From NCBI RefSeq assembly GCF_026283945.1, contig NZ_JAPDPC010000005.1:58729-122728 (forward strand): DNA of 64,000 nt. Direction: 5' to 3'. Under the pieces are notes generated by a model. That model was not told the DNA's origin, made no database searches, and saw only the letters and a program-made list of their open reading frames with translations. This document shows, in pieces, positions 17,179 to 25,237 of this stretch (positions within the stretch are counted from its first letter, which is position 1; the number at the start of each line of letters is the position of its first letter). The DNA is from Dyella humicola. Lineage in GTDB: Bacteria; Pseudomonadota; Gammaproteobacteria; Xanthomonadales; Rhodanobacteraceae. The translations under genes and the position numbers were made by a program.

Positions 17179-18183
17179 TCAGGCCGCCGCGATCGCGTTG
17201 AAACGCGCGGCGATGTAGTCGTCGGTGAAACTGGTCATGTCCCAGCCACGGATAAAGCCGCAATGCCCGCCATAGGGGGAGATATCCAGCTCGACATTGG
17301 CCGATAGCCGCAACTTCTCGAACGCGTCCACCGGAATCACCGGATCGTCGCGCGCCGTGAGGATGGTTGCCGGCACATGCAGGTCTGCAAGTGCCTGGCC
17401 CGCGACCGAATAGCCATCCAAATAGGCTTCGAGCGTATCGAAATCGGTGTGCCGCATCACCAGCGAGGCAGTCAGTCCGCGCAGGCTCTGCTTCAGCTCG
17501 GACAGCTCGAAGTATTCCCGGTGCGGGAACGCGGCCTGCTTGGCCTGCAGGGAGCGCCGCCATTTGTGCATGAAATACGCCTGGTAAAACCACGGCGCGG
17601 CTTCCTCCAGCGAAAACAGGCCTTCGCTGGGATCGATGATGGGACAAACCGCTAGCGCATAACTCAGCGGCAAGCCCACGGCAGGCGCGCGCAAGGCCGC
17701 GCGCAGGGCGAAATTGCCACCGAGCGAGAAGCCCGCGAGCGCCATCGGCCGGTTCGGGTAACGCCGCGCGATGTCCAGCAGCGCGTTGACCACCTCATCG
17801 ATGCGACACGAATGGAACAGCGCTTCGTTGAGGTTGTGGCTATCGCCGTGATCGCGAAAATTGAGGCGGAAAATGTCCCAGCCTTCCGCCAGCAGGCGAC
17901 TGCCCGTCTGCAGCACATAGGTGGAATCGACGCTGCCTTCCCAGCCGTGGAACAGCACCGCCAGGCCACGTGATTTTGCCTGCGTGTTCTGGGCTGTGTA
18001 CGCGCCGGTCAGTCTTACGCCGTCGCCACCGTCCACCGTCACCTGCTCGGCACCGTTCAACACGGTCTGCGCGGCCCTGGGCAACAGCACGCGACGCACG
18101 CCGCTTGACGACAGCATGGTCTGGATGTGGCCGCTGCGTAGCGGCCACGGCGGCAGGAAATCCTTTCCTTTCGGCAGGCTCAT
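17179..18183 (-). CDS. YheT-family alpha/beta hydrolase
   Basis: A 334-residue hydrolase of the YheT/ABHD1 group. It begins with the family-typical FLPPWPLRSGHIQTM, carries the oxyanion segment FHGWEGS, the nucleophile elbow GFSLGGN, the acid in LTARDDPVIP and a histidine in PYGGHCGF, so a complete Ser-Asp-His triad is visible. Substrate is unknown; relatives are carboxylesterases. The ATG overlaps the stop codon of the upstream acyltransferase gene by four bases, implying a two-gene lipid-related operon. Confidence 0.9.
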   Translation of the reverse strand: MSLPKGKDFLPPWPLRSGHIQTMLSSSGVRRVLLPRAAQTVLNGAEQVTVDGGDGVRLTGAYTAQNTQAKSRGLAVLFHGWEGSVDSTYVLQTGSRLLAEGWDIFRLNFRDHGDSHNLNEALFHSCRIDEVVNALLDIARRYPNRPMALAGFSLGGNFALRAALRAPAVGLPLSYALAVCPIIDPSEGLFSLEEAAPWFYQAYFMHKWRRSLQAKQAAFPHREYFELSELKQSLRGLTASLVMRHTDFDTLEAYLDGYSVAGQALADLHVPATILTARDDPVIPVDAFEKLRLSANVELDISPYGGHCGFIRGWDMTSFTDDYIAARFNAIAAA

Positions 18184-18998
18184 GCGCGGCTATCGTGGGT
18201 CGACTTGTCTTCCAGCGCCAGCGCGATGCGCTCACGCGACAGCTCGGCCATGCGGCGACGTGCATCCGGCGTGGCCGGCACGGGCTCGAGGAAATGCACC
18301 TCGACATCGAGCGGCGCGTCGCCGAGCAAACGCAGGAAGTTCTGCAAGAAATTCTCGTGTTCGCGAAAGCCGGCTTCGATCACCCGGCGGCCGTCACGCG
18401 CAAAACGCAGCGCAACGGGCTGTACGGGAACCTCGGCATCGAGCGCGGCCTGGAAAATGCGCGCGTGGAACACCCGTAGTACGCCGTTATGGCCAGTGCC
18501 GCCCTCGGGGAATGCCGCCACCGAACGACCGCCACGCAAGCGGTCCACCATCACCTGCATCACGGCCGCCAGCGAATGGTTGCTACCGCGGCGGTGAAAG
18601 ATCGTGCCGCCCGCGGCCGCCATCCAGCCCACCAGTGGCCAGCGGGCGATCTCCGCCTTGGCGACGAAGCAGGCCGCACGCTGGCTGTGCAGCAGCTCGA
18701 TGTCGAGCCAGGAGGTGTGGTTGGCCACGAACAGCACCGGATCGGCGAGCGGCTTGCCCACGCGTACCGAGCGCAAGCCGAAAATGCGCAATAGCGCCGT
18801 GGACCACCAGCGGATGGTGCGGTGCGGGAACGGTTCGCGGCCGTTTTTCATCACCGCGTTGCGGCCCCAGCTGAGCACGAACGAACACAGCAGGACGCCC
18901 AGGATCGCGTGCAGCAGCAACAACGGTACGCGCCAGGCGTAACGCAGGGGTCGAATCAGGTCGCGGCGATCCGGGGCGGAAACGGTGTCGGTGTTCAT
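18180..18998 (-). CDS. Lysophospholipid (1-acylglycerol-3-phosphate) acyltransferase, PlsC type
   Basis: The 272-residue inner-membrane enzyme has an N-terminal hydrophobic anchor, the catalytic NHTSWLD (HX4D) motif, the glycerol-phosphate-binding FPEGGT motif and the C-terminal VPVQPVALRF segment of the PlsC family. It should acylate a lysophospholipid or related lipid. It may be one of several paralogues, so equating it with the essential plsC is not justified. It is translationally coupled to the downstream hydrolase. Confidence 0.9.
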   Translation of the reverse strand: MNTDTVSAPDRRDLIRPLRYAWRVPLLLLHAILGVLLCSFVLSWGRNAVMKNGREPFPHRTIRWWSTALLRIFGLRSVRVGKPLADPVLFVANHTSWLDIELLHSQRAACFVAKAEIARWPLVGWMAAAGGTIFHRRGSNHSLAAVMQVMVDRLRGGRSVAAFPEGGTGHNGVLRVFHARIFQAALDAEVPVQPVALRFARDGRRVIEAGFREHENFLQNFLRLLGDAPLDVEVHFLEPVPATPDARRRMAELSRERIALALEDKSTHDSRA

Positions 18999-19051
18999 CA
19001 GTCTGGTTAGTTTACCGTTAGTTGAAGCCCCTGCGACCTACTCCGGCATCT

Positions 19052-19528
19052 TCAATGCTCAAGTTGGGCCAAGGGTAAAGCCGCCGATCGCTTGACTGTG
19101 CGAAGGACGAAACTCGAATTGACATCAGCGACCCCGGCGGCGTTCAGCAAACGGTCGAGCAGGAAGCGTGAGAAGTCCTGGAGATCGGTCACGTAGACGT
19201 GCAGCAGATAGTCCATGTCGCCAGTCAGCGCGTAACACGCCACGACTTCATCCCAGCCATTCACCAGCCCCACGAAGTGCTCCACTGCCGCGCTTTCATG
19301 CTTGGTCAGTTGAACGCGCACGAAGGCCTGCAGGCCGAGCCCGATCGCCTGCGGGTCAACCTGTGCGGTGTAACCGGTGAGAATGCCCTCCGCCTCGAGG
19401 CGCTGAAGACGGCGCAGGCAGGCCGATGGCGACAGGCTGACTCGTTCAGCGAGCTCGGCATTGGTAATGCGCCCTTCGCCCTGCAACACGGCGAGAATGC
19501 GCAGATCGGTGCGATCCAGGGTCGTCAT
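19052..19528 (-). CDS. Lrp/AsnC-family transcriptional regulator
   Basis: The 158-residue protein shows the AsnC-type helix-turn-helix (LDRTDLRILAVLQ, then NAELAERVSLSPSACLRRLQRLE) and a RAM ligand-binding domain with GDMDYLLHVYVTD. It is transcribed away from phenylalanine hydroxylase, so it most likely senses an aromatic amino acid and controls phhA and itself. The open frame extends far upstream through the phhA region, but only from ATG 19528 does the sequence have protein character and family similarity. Confidence 0.93.
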   Translation of the reverse strand: MTTLDRTDLRILAVLQGEGRITNAELAERVSLSPSACLRRLQRLEAEGILTGYTAQVDPQAIGLGLQAFVRVQLTKHESAAVEHFVGLVNGWDEVVACYALTGDMDYLLHVYVTDLQDFSRFLLDRLLNAAGVADVNSSFVLRTVKRSAALPLAQLEH

Positions 19529-19563
19529 GGCAATAAAATCCCGCAATGCCCCGATGGGCGTGC

Positions 19564-19610
19564 CGATTATTGTGCAAACAAGCTGAATTGAAGCAATAAA
19601 ACAATCATCG
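19564..19610. promoter_or_regulatory. Candidate Lrp-type operator pair
   Basis: CGATTATTGT (19564-19573) and ACAATCATCG (19601-19610) are inverted copies with one mismatch, about 37 bp apart, in the AT-rich gap between the divergent Lrp-type and phhA genes. A GCAATAAAA direct repeat also flanks the region. Lrp proteins bind such spaced sites on one DNA face; the assignment is inference. Confidence 0.5.
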
Positions 19611-19678
19611 TGCGCGGTTTCGGCCATATGCTGTGCCATCCCCGAAACATGATGGCCAGCGCCATCCGGAGCCGCTCC

Positions 19679-20569
19679 ATGAACACCGCGCCACGCCGTG
19701 TCGAACACCAGCAGACCGACCGGGGCTATGTGCCGGTATACGCCACCGGCGTCGTGGAGCAGCCCTGGGCGGACTATTCCCGCACCGACCATGAGGTCTG
19801 GGACACCCTGTACCAACGCCAGCGCGACTTGTTGCCGGGACGCGCCTGCCAGGAATTCATGGACGGCGTGGCCCGCTTCGGCCTTGGCGACGGCGGTATC
19901 CCGAAATTCGCCGACTTGAACAAGGTGCTGGGTGCGGCCACTGGCTGGGAGCTGGTGGCGGTTGAGGGACTGCTGCCTGACGAGGTGTTCTTCGACCATC
20001 TGGCTCATCGCCGCTTCCCGGTCAGCTGGTGGATCCGCAAACCGGACCAGCTCGACTATCTCAGCGAACCCGATCTGTTCCACGACCTGTTCGGCCATGT
20101 GCCGCTGTTGCTCAATCCGGTCTTCGCCGACTACATGGAGGCCTACGGCCGGGGTGGCATGAAGGCATTCGCGATCGGTCCCGAAGCGTTGATGAACCTC
20201 ACGCGCCTGTATTGGTACACGGTCGAATTCGGCCTGATCAACACCAAGGACGGCATGCGCATCTACGGTGCCGGCATCGTCAGCTCCAAGGGTGAGTCGA
20301 TCTACTCGCTGGACTCGCCTTCGCCCAATCGCATCGGCTTCGGCTTGGAGCGCGTGATGAGCGCGCGTTACCGCATCGACACCTACCAGCAGACCTATTT
20401 CGTCATCGACAGCTTCGAGCAGCTGTTCGAAGCCACGCGACCGGATTTCACGCCGATCTACGCCAAGCTGCGGGAGCAGCCGGCCCACGCTGCTGGCGAG
20501 GTTCTGTACGGCGACCGTGTATTCACGCGCGGCAATCGTGAAGGCTGGGCGACCGACGCCGATACCTGA
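19679..20569 (+). CDS. phhA: Phenylalanine 4-monooxygenase
   Basis: The enzyme hydroxylates phenylalanine to tyrosine using tetrahydropterin and oxygen at a mononuclear iron. The iron ligands are visible in HDLFGHVPLL (two histidines) and in the glutamate of VEFGLI, and the fold signatures PDEVFFDHLAHRRFPV and DSFEQLFEATRPDF are intact. The 296-residue, single-domain form lacks the eukaryotic ACT domain. I start at ATG 19679 behind GGAG (7 nt), not at upstream starts. It is divergent from an Lrp-type regulator and ends at a strong terminator. Confidence 0.95.
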   Translation: MNTAPRRVEHQQTDRGYVPVYATGVVEQPWADYSRTDHEVWDTLYQRQRDLLPGRACQEFMDGVARFGLGDGGIPKFADLNKVLGAATGWELVAVEGLLPDEVFFDHLAHRRFPVSWWIRKPDQLDYLSEPDLFHDLFGHVPLLLNPVFADYMEAYGRGGMKAFAIGPEALMNLTRLYWYTVEFGLINTKDGMRIYGAGIVSSKGESIYSLDSPSPNRIGFGLERVMSARYRIDTYQQTYFVIDSFEQLFEATRPDFTPIYAKLREQPAHAAGEVLYGDRVFTRGNREGWATDADT

Positions 20570-20592
20570 TCGCTGCACGGATGGACGGCTAA

Positions 20593-20628
20593 AAGCGGCC
20601 CGCCTCTTGGCGGGCCGCTTCGTTTTTT
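20593..20628 (+). terminator. Rho-independent terminator of phhA
   Basis: An 11-bp GC-rich stem AGCGGCCCGCC/GGCGGGCCGCT with a TCTT loop is followed by TCG and six T residues, 24 nt after the stop codon. Confidence 0.9.
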
Positions 20629-20743
20629 GGTTTTCGCCAGCTGCGTCCGTATGCCCCAGGTCGGCATGACCTAGGTCAGAACCGCTCAACGTGATCCTAA
20701 CGACCATGGATCCGTCCCGATAGACAAAAGAGCGGAATTCCCC

Positions 20744-21361
20744 ATGAAAGCACTACTTCCCCTGTTCATCGCCACAGCTTTGGGCGCCGTCGCCGCACCC
20801 GCCGCTCACGCAGATACCAATGACAACTGGGTCGTACGCTTCGGCGCCCACGTGGTCGATCCCAAGAGCAACAACGGCACGCTCGCCGGTGCACGTGCCA
20901 GCGTCGACAGCAGCGTGCGCCCCAGCGCCAGCCTCGAATACATGATTACCCCGAACCTGGGTGTGGACGTGCTCGCTGCGTGGCCGTTCGAGCACGATGT
21001 GCGACTGTCCGGTCTCGGCAAAGTCGCGCAGACCAAGCAGCTGCCGCCAACCGTTGGTCTGAATTATCACTTCATGCCGAACAACACCTGGTCGCCGTTC
21101 CTGGGCCTCGGCGTGAACTACACCAACTTCTTCGACACCAAGGGGGCCGGTGCGCTGCAGGGCAGCAGCGTCAGCATTGCCAACAGCTGGGGTGTGGCCG
21201 CGCACGCGGGTATCGACGTCACCATCAATCCCAAGTGGATCGTCACGGCCGACCTTCGCTGGATAAACATCAAGAGCGACGTCAAAGTGGGGGGCACCAA
21301 GGTCGGCACGGCCACGATCAATCCGATGGTCTACGGCATCAGCCTCGGCTATCGCTTCTGA
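20744..21361 (+). CDS. OmpW-family outer-membrane protein
   Basis: The 205-residue protein has a signal peptide ending AAHA near residue 23, the OmpW opening WVVRFGAHVVDPKSNNGTL, alternating beta-strand patterns for an eight-stranded barrel, FLGLGVNYTNFF, and a C-terminal phenylalanine for outer-membrane assembly. OmpW proteins make narrow channels for small hydrophobic molecules. It is monocistronic, with a weak terminator-like hairpin downstream. Confidence 0.93.
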   Translation: MKALLPLFIATALGAVAAPAAHADTNDNWVVRFGAHVVDPKSNNGTLAGARASVDSSVRPSASLEYMITPNLGVDVLAAWPFEHDVRLSGLGKVAQTKQLPPTVGLNYHFMPNNTWSPFLGLGVNYTNFFDTKGAGALQGSSVSIANSWGVAAHAGIDVTINPKWIVTADLRWINIKSDVKVGGTKVGTATINPMVYGISLGYRF

Positions 21362-21390
21362 TGGCAAACGTTTGGTGGCATGGATGCCAG

Positions 21391-21424
21391 ACGGGTCTCC
21401 CCCACGGGAGGCCCGTGTTCTTTG
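21391..21424 (+). terminator. Probable terminator of ompW-like gene
   Basis: ACGGGTCTCC and GGAGGCCCGT form a 10-bp stem with one G-U-type pair around a CCCACG loop, followed by GTTCTTT. It lies 30 nt after the stop codon and just before the convergent RES gene. Confidence 0.65.
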
Positions 21425-21439
21425 GGAGAAGTGGCCGCA

Positions 21440-22123
21440 TCAACTGCGCTTCCATTCGTCGACCGTGAGTACCTGGGCGATACGCTTGCCATCCCAGCGA
21501 TACATCAGGTGCTGCGTCTGCACGCAAGGCGCCACCCGGTCCGGATAGAACACAGCAACGCATTCGCCGCCTTGATGACGCACGCTGTCGTAGACCAGGC
21601 CATCGGAACCCTGGCTGCGCAGCCGACGCGCCAATGTGATGCCGGCAGCGTAGCTATCAGGAGCGTGCTCGGCTTTCCAGCCGCCACGCAGATCATGCAA
21701 CCTGGCCTGGATGCTGGTGCGATAGCAGCGCATTTCGATATCGCATGCCGGCTCCGAGGTGGCGGCAAGAAACAGTTCGCGGTGATACACCGTTTCCTCG
21801 ACCGCAGTCGCCACGCTGTGCGCGGCGTAGAACACGCCCCAGGTACCGTCCGAAAAACGGCTTCCTTCCGGATTGAGATGCGTGAATGCGGCCATCACCG
21901 GCGTGGTGCCCGGTCCGCTGATGCGCCGTTCCGAGGGCACCAGACGCAGCTCGCCGAGCTCGTCGCGCAAGCGCGGATTGGTCATCGCTTCAATCGCGTA
22001 GAGCGCGTCGAGATCGCCCGGCTCGGCAATCCGATCGAATACACCCACCGGTGGAAACCGACTGGGCACGATGCGATAGGCCTGGCTCCAGCGGATGCGT
22101 TTGAGCGGGGGAATGTCGGCCAT
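21440..22123 (-). CDS. RES-domain toxin
   Basis: The 227-residue protein is a RES-domain protein. The R, E and S that name the domain appear in YRIVPSRFPPVGVFDR (arginines), ETVYHRELFLAAT (glutamate) and DSYAAGITLARRLRSQGSDGLVYDSVRHQGGECVAVF (serines); the core spans about residues 14-215. Characterised RES toxins degrade NAD+ by phosphorolysis or hydrolysis. The Xre-type antitoxin gene lies upstream on the same strand, separated by 103 bp, which is wider than the usual overlap or few bases. Residues of the last motif are at roughly 160-195. Confidence 0.88.
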   Translation of the reverse strand: MADIPPLKRIRWSQAYRIVPSRFPPVGVFDRIAEPGDLDALYAIEAMTNPRLRDELGELRLVPSERRISGPGTTPVMAAFTHLNPEGSRFSDGTWGVFYAAHSVATAVEETVYHRELFLAATSEPACDIEMRCYRTSIQARLHDLRGGWKAEHAPDSYAAGITLARRLRSQGSDGLVYDSVRHQGGECVAVFYPDRVAPCVQTQHLMYRWDGKRIAQVLTVDEWKRS

Positions 22124-22189
22124 GACGTGTCGTGTCCCAGGCGATCGGCTGGAGAGATGAGTATGCAGGACCGGCGTATCGCCAGCTGC

Positions 22190-22209
22190 GACGTGTCCCG
22201 CAACACGTC
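22190..22209. promoter_or_regulatory. Inverted repeat between antitoxin and toxin genes
   Basis: GACGTGT (22190-22196) and ACACGTC (22203-22209) form a 7-bp perfect inverted repeat with a 6-nt loop in the 103-bp gap between the Xre antitoxin and RES toxin genes. A related GACGTGTCGTGT sequence abuts the toxin start. It may be a second operator or an mRNA hairpin. Confidence 0.45.
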
Positions 22210-22226
22210 ATTAGGGGCGGCAAGCT

Positions 22227-22625
22227 TCAGTTCCAGCCGCGCTGGGCATCCAGGTATTGGCGGACCACATACAGGTCGGCCACGTTGCCCGACAACATGC
22301 GCTGCAACGCGGACTGTCCACCGAACAACGGCGACTGGTTAGCCCGGTGCACCCAGCTATCGGCTTGCTGCGGGTCGGGAAACAGGATCTGCAGGTTCTT
22401 GAAGATGCCCAGCAGATAGCTGATGCGCTCAAGTACGTCGCGGCTGAGCGTACCGCTCTGCAGGCGCTTCCACTTGTAGAACGTGGACTCGGGTGGATCA
22501 CCGAGCAGGCGTCGCTGATCTGCAATGCGCAGGTCCCAGCGTTCCGCGAGGTTGAAGAAAGCCCGCAGCGCAGGACCGCCCAGATCGGCGGCAGGGATGG
22601 TTTCAGGCTGGAGATGAGCTGCCAT
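22227..22625 (-). CDS. Xre/MbcA/ParS-type antitoxin
   Basis: This 132-residue protein combines an N-terminal Xre-like helical region (about residues 15-75, with STFYKWKRLQSGTLSRDVLERISYLLGI) and the C-terminal toxin-binding domain of the MbcA/ParS/Xre family (LFPDPQQADSWVHRANQSPLFGGQSALQRML). It should neutralise the RES toxin encoded downstream and repress the operon. ATG 22625 is preceded by GGGAG, and a 34-residue upstream extension is rejected. The second motif lies at roughly residues 82-113. Confidence 0.88.
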   Translation of the reverse strand: MAAHLQPETIPAADLGGPALRAFFNLAERWDLRIADQRRLLGDPPESTFYKWKRLQSGTLSRDVLERISYLLGIFKNLQILFPDPQQADSWVHRANQSPLFGGQSALQRMLSGNVADLYVVRQYLDAQRGWN

Positions 22626-22777
22626 GGCTTGACTCTCCCAGTGAAGTGCGGGCCAATTGTACTTTACTGGTGCATATATTGCCAGCGACGAACTTCGACG
22701 CCCCATCAACCATCCGGCCCATGCCATAAGCGCCGGCCTGGTCGCATACTCCGCGCACGTCCGAAGGAGGAATCGCC

Positions 22778-23314
22778 ATGCGCATCAGCGTCATCGTGGC
22801 CCTGCTTATGGGGCTCTCTTGCGCCACCCATGCCGAAGTGAAGGAAACCAACGCCGATCACCTGCTGCTGCAGGACAGCCGCGTGGTGCATGCACCGCCT
22901 GCCAAGCTCTATGCAGCGCTTGTCGACGTCGGGCATTGGTGGAGCAGCAAGCACACCTTCTCCGGCGAGGCCGGGCACCTGAGTCTCCAGGCCGAGGCCG
23001 GTGGTTGCTTCTGCGAGCGTTGGAACGATCAAAGCGTCGCACACGGCCACGTGATCTGGGCCAACCCGAGCCATCTGCTGCGCCTGGATACGGCGCTTGG
23101 TCCGCTGCAGAACATGGCCGTACAAGGTGTGATGACGTTTGCGCTCAAGCCGGCCGCCGATGGCACCACGCTGCAATTCGAATATCGGGTCAACGGAGCC
23201 AGTCAAAGCGGCCTGGACAAGCTCGCACCCGATATCGATGGCGTGATGATGGAGCAGCTGCAGCGGCTGCAGCGTTATGCGGAGACGGGCAAGGCGGATG
23301 CGGTTAAACCGTAA
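22778..23314 (+). CDS. Secreted SRPBCC-fold protein
   Basis: The 178-residue protein has a signal peptide (MRISVIVALLMGLSCATHA) and a START/SRPBCC-like fold: VVHAPPAKLYAALVDVGHWW at the first strand and helix, GGCFCERW, and a C-terminal long helix DGVMMEQLQRLQRYAETGK. SRPBCC proteins bind hydrophobic ligands; this subgroup is of unknown role. An unusually strong AAGGAGG site lies upstream. It is divergent from the RES/Xre operon, only 152 bp from the antitoxin start. Confidence 0.8.
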   Translation: MRISVIVALLMGLSCATHAEVKETNADHLLLQDSRVVHAPPAKLYAALVDVGHWWSSKHTFSGEAGHLSLQAEAGGCFCERWNDQSVAHGHVIWANPSHLLRLDTALGPLQNMAVQGVMTFALKPAADGTTLQFEYRVNGASQSGLDKLAPDIDGVMMEQLQRLQRYAETGKADAVKP

Positions 23315-23418
23315 TTCTGCCTACTTGTCCCTCTTGGCACACCGCAGTGTGTCGCTCTGAAGCTCACCGAGAACTCGCCTGGAAGCAACTCCACCGCAAG
23401 ATTGACCCCTCACCCTAA

Positions 23419-23441
23419 CCCTCTCCCCATTGGGGAGAGGG
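23419..23441. repeat. REP-like hairpin between convergent genes
   Basis: CCCTCTCCCC and GGGGAGAGGG form a perfect 10-bp stem with an ATT loop, preceded by CTCACCCTAAC. This is the familiar dispersed hairpin of Xanthomonadales and other proteobacteria. It separates the convergent SRPBCC and DUF885 genes and may stabilise both transcript ends. Confidence 0.8.
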
Positions 23442-23452
23442 AGCAAAGTGGG

Positions 23453-25237
23453 TTACGGTGCCTTGGTTTGCTTCGCACAGTCGCCGCCGAAATCCGGCTC
23501 CGGACCGCCCTCGGCAATGAATCGATCGATGCGCTGTTCGAGTACGGGCAGCGGCACCGAGCCGATCTGCAGCACGGTGTCGTGGAAGTGGCGGATGTCG
23601 AACTTGCTGCCCAGCGCCTGCTCGGCTTTCTGGCGCAGTTCGAGGATCTTCAGGTAACCCAGCTCGTACGACAGCGCCTGACCCGGCCAGCTGATGTAAC
23701 GATCCACTTCGTTGGCGATTTCACGGTCGGACAGCGCGGTGTTTTGGGTCATGAAGTCGATGGACTGCTGGCGCGTCCAACCCAGATGGTGGATGCCGGT
23801 ATCGACCACCAGGCGAGCCGCACGCCACATCTGATAGGTGAGATAGCCAAAGCGGTCGTACGGCGTCTTGTAGATGCCCATCTCGTTGCCGAGATACTCG
23901 GAATAAAGCCCCCAACCTTCGCCGTAGGCGGAGATGTAGCCCTCCCGACGGAACGCTGGCTGGCCCTTCTGCTCGGCCGCCAGGGCCAACTGCAGGGAGT
24001 GACCGGGAGCCGACTCGTGCAGGGTCAAGGCCGGCATGTTGTAGAGCGGACGCGACGGCAGGTCGTAGGTGTTGACCAGGTAGCTGTTCGCGCCGCCACG
24101 GCCGGAGGTGTAGTAAGGCGCGATATCAGGCGATACCGGCACGATGGCGAAGCGCTGGCGCGGCAGGCGGCCGAATTCCTTGCCCAGCTGCGCGTCGACC
24201 TGCTTGGCGACCCAGGCGGTGCGCATCAGCAGTTCATCGGGGGTCTTGGCGTAGAACTGGGGGTCGGTGCGCAGGAAATGCAGGAAGTCGGCAAAGCTGC
24301 CCTTGAAGCCGGTCTCCTGCATCGTCTTGACCATCTCGGCGTGGATCTTCGCCACCTGGTCGAGGCCAATCTGGTGGATCTGGTCGGGGCTGAGGTCGAG
24401 CGTGGTGTATTCGACGATCTGCTGGTGATACCAGGCCTTGCCATCCGGCATCGCTTCCGCCGCCAGCGTCGTGCGTGCCTTGGGCATATATTCGTTGCGG
24501 AAGAAGGTCAGCAGGTTGCCGTAGGCGGGAATCACCTTGCTGGCAATGGCCTGGCGCGCTTCTTCCTGCATCTTCGCCGCATCCGCAGGTGCGATCGAGG
24601 TCGGCATCTTTTCGAACGGCTTGTAGAAGCTGCTCTGCGTGGGGTCTTTCAGCTCGGCGACGGAGGCAATCGATACATCACGGCCGTCCAGGACCGCGCG
24701 AGGCACGGTAAAGCCACGTGCCAGGCCATCGCGCATATTGGCGATCTGCTGCTGGAAATAGGAAGGGACCTGGCCGAGGCGATCGAGGTAACGGCGATAG
24801 TCCTTCTCCGTACGCAGGTTGTCGCCCTCGAGCACGTAGTTGAGATCGCTCCAGAACGCCGAGTCGCTGTTGAACGGCATCTGCCATTGCTTGAACTGTT
24901 GGGCGGCGAGCAGGTTCTGGATCTGCGCGCGATAGATCGCGTAATTGACCTGTTCTTCGGCCGACAGCTGCTTGGGGTCGACGCCGTCAAGGCTGGTCAG
25001 CACCTTCTGCCAGTAATCGAGCCGCTTCTGCTGGTTGGCCGCATCCACGTTGTCCAGGCGCGAACCGTTGGGCTGCGCCTCGCCCGACGTGTTGATGCCG
25101 GATTGTCCATTGCGCCAGGCCCATTCCTGATCGTAGATCTGCTTGAAGCGGGCGTCGGTAGTTTGATCGGCCCAGACCGGTGCGGTCAGCGTAAGAGCGG
25201 CAGCAGCCAGCCAGGTCATGCGCATTGCTTTGTTCAC
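23453..25237 (-). CDS. DUF885 family secreted putative metallopeptidase-like protein
   Basis: The 594-residue protein has a signal peptide (TWLAAAALTLTAPVWA) and the DUF885 architecture, including LHESAPGHSLQLALA, where the two histidines and glutamate resemble a zinc-binding site, and GWGLYSEYLGNEMG. The family is related to gluzincin-like peptidases, but activity is unproven. The GTG start overlaps the SulP stop codon by one base (TAGTG) with AAGGGA upstream, so the genes are translationally coupled; two ATGs 4 and 6 codons downstream are alternatives. Confidence 0.85.
   Translation of the reverse strand: MNKAMRMTWLAAAALTLTAPVWADQTTDARFKQIYDQEWAWRNGQSGINTSGEAQPNGSRLDNVDAANQQKRLDYWQKVLTSLDGVDPKQLSAEEQVNYAIYRAQIQNLLAAQQFKQWQMPFNSDSAFWSDLNYVLEGDNLRTEKDYRRYLDRLGQVPSYFQQQIANMRDGLARGFTVPRAVLDGRDVSIASVAELKDPTQSSFYKPFEKMPTSIAPADAAKMQEEARQAIASKVIPAYGNLLTFFRNEYMPKARTTLAAEAMPDGKAWYHQQIVEYTTLDLSPDQIHQIGLDQVAKIHAEMVKTMQETGFKGSFADFLHFLRTDPQFYAKTPDELLMRTAWVAKQVDAQLGKEFGRLPRQRFAIVPVSPDIAPYYTSGRGGANSYLVNTYDLPSRPLYNMPALTLHESAPGHSLQLALAAEQKGQPAFRREGYISAYGEGWGLYSEYLGNEMGIYKTPYDRFGYLTYQMWRAARLVVDTGIHHLGWTRQQSIDFMTQNTALSDREIANEVDRYISWPGQALSYELGYLKILELRQKAEQALGSKFDIRHFHDTVLQIGSVPLPVLEQRIDRFIAEGGPEPDFGGDCAKQTKAP

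Noticed and set aside
19529..20707. Upstream extension of the Lrp-type regulator frame through phhA
   Set aside because: The extra 390 codons are antisense to phhA; only the segment from ATG 19528 resembles a regulator.
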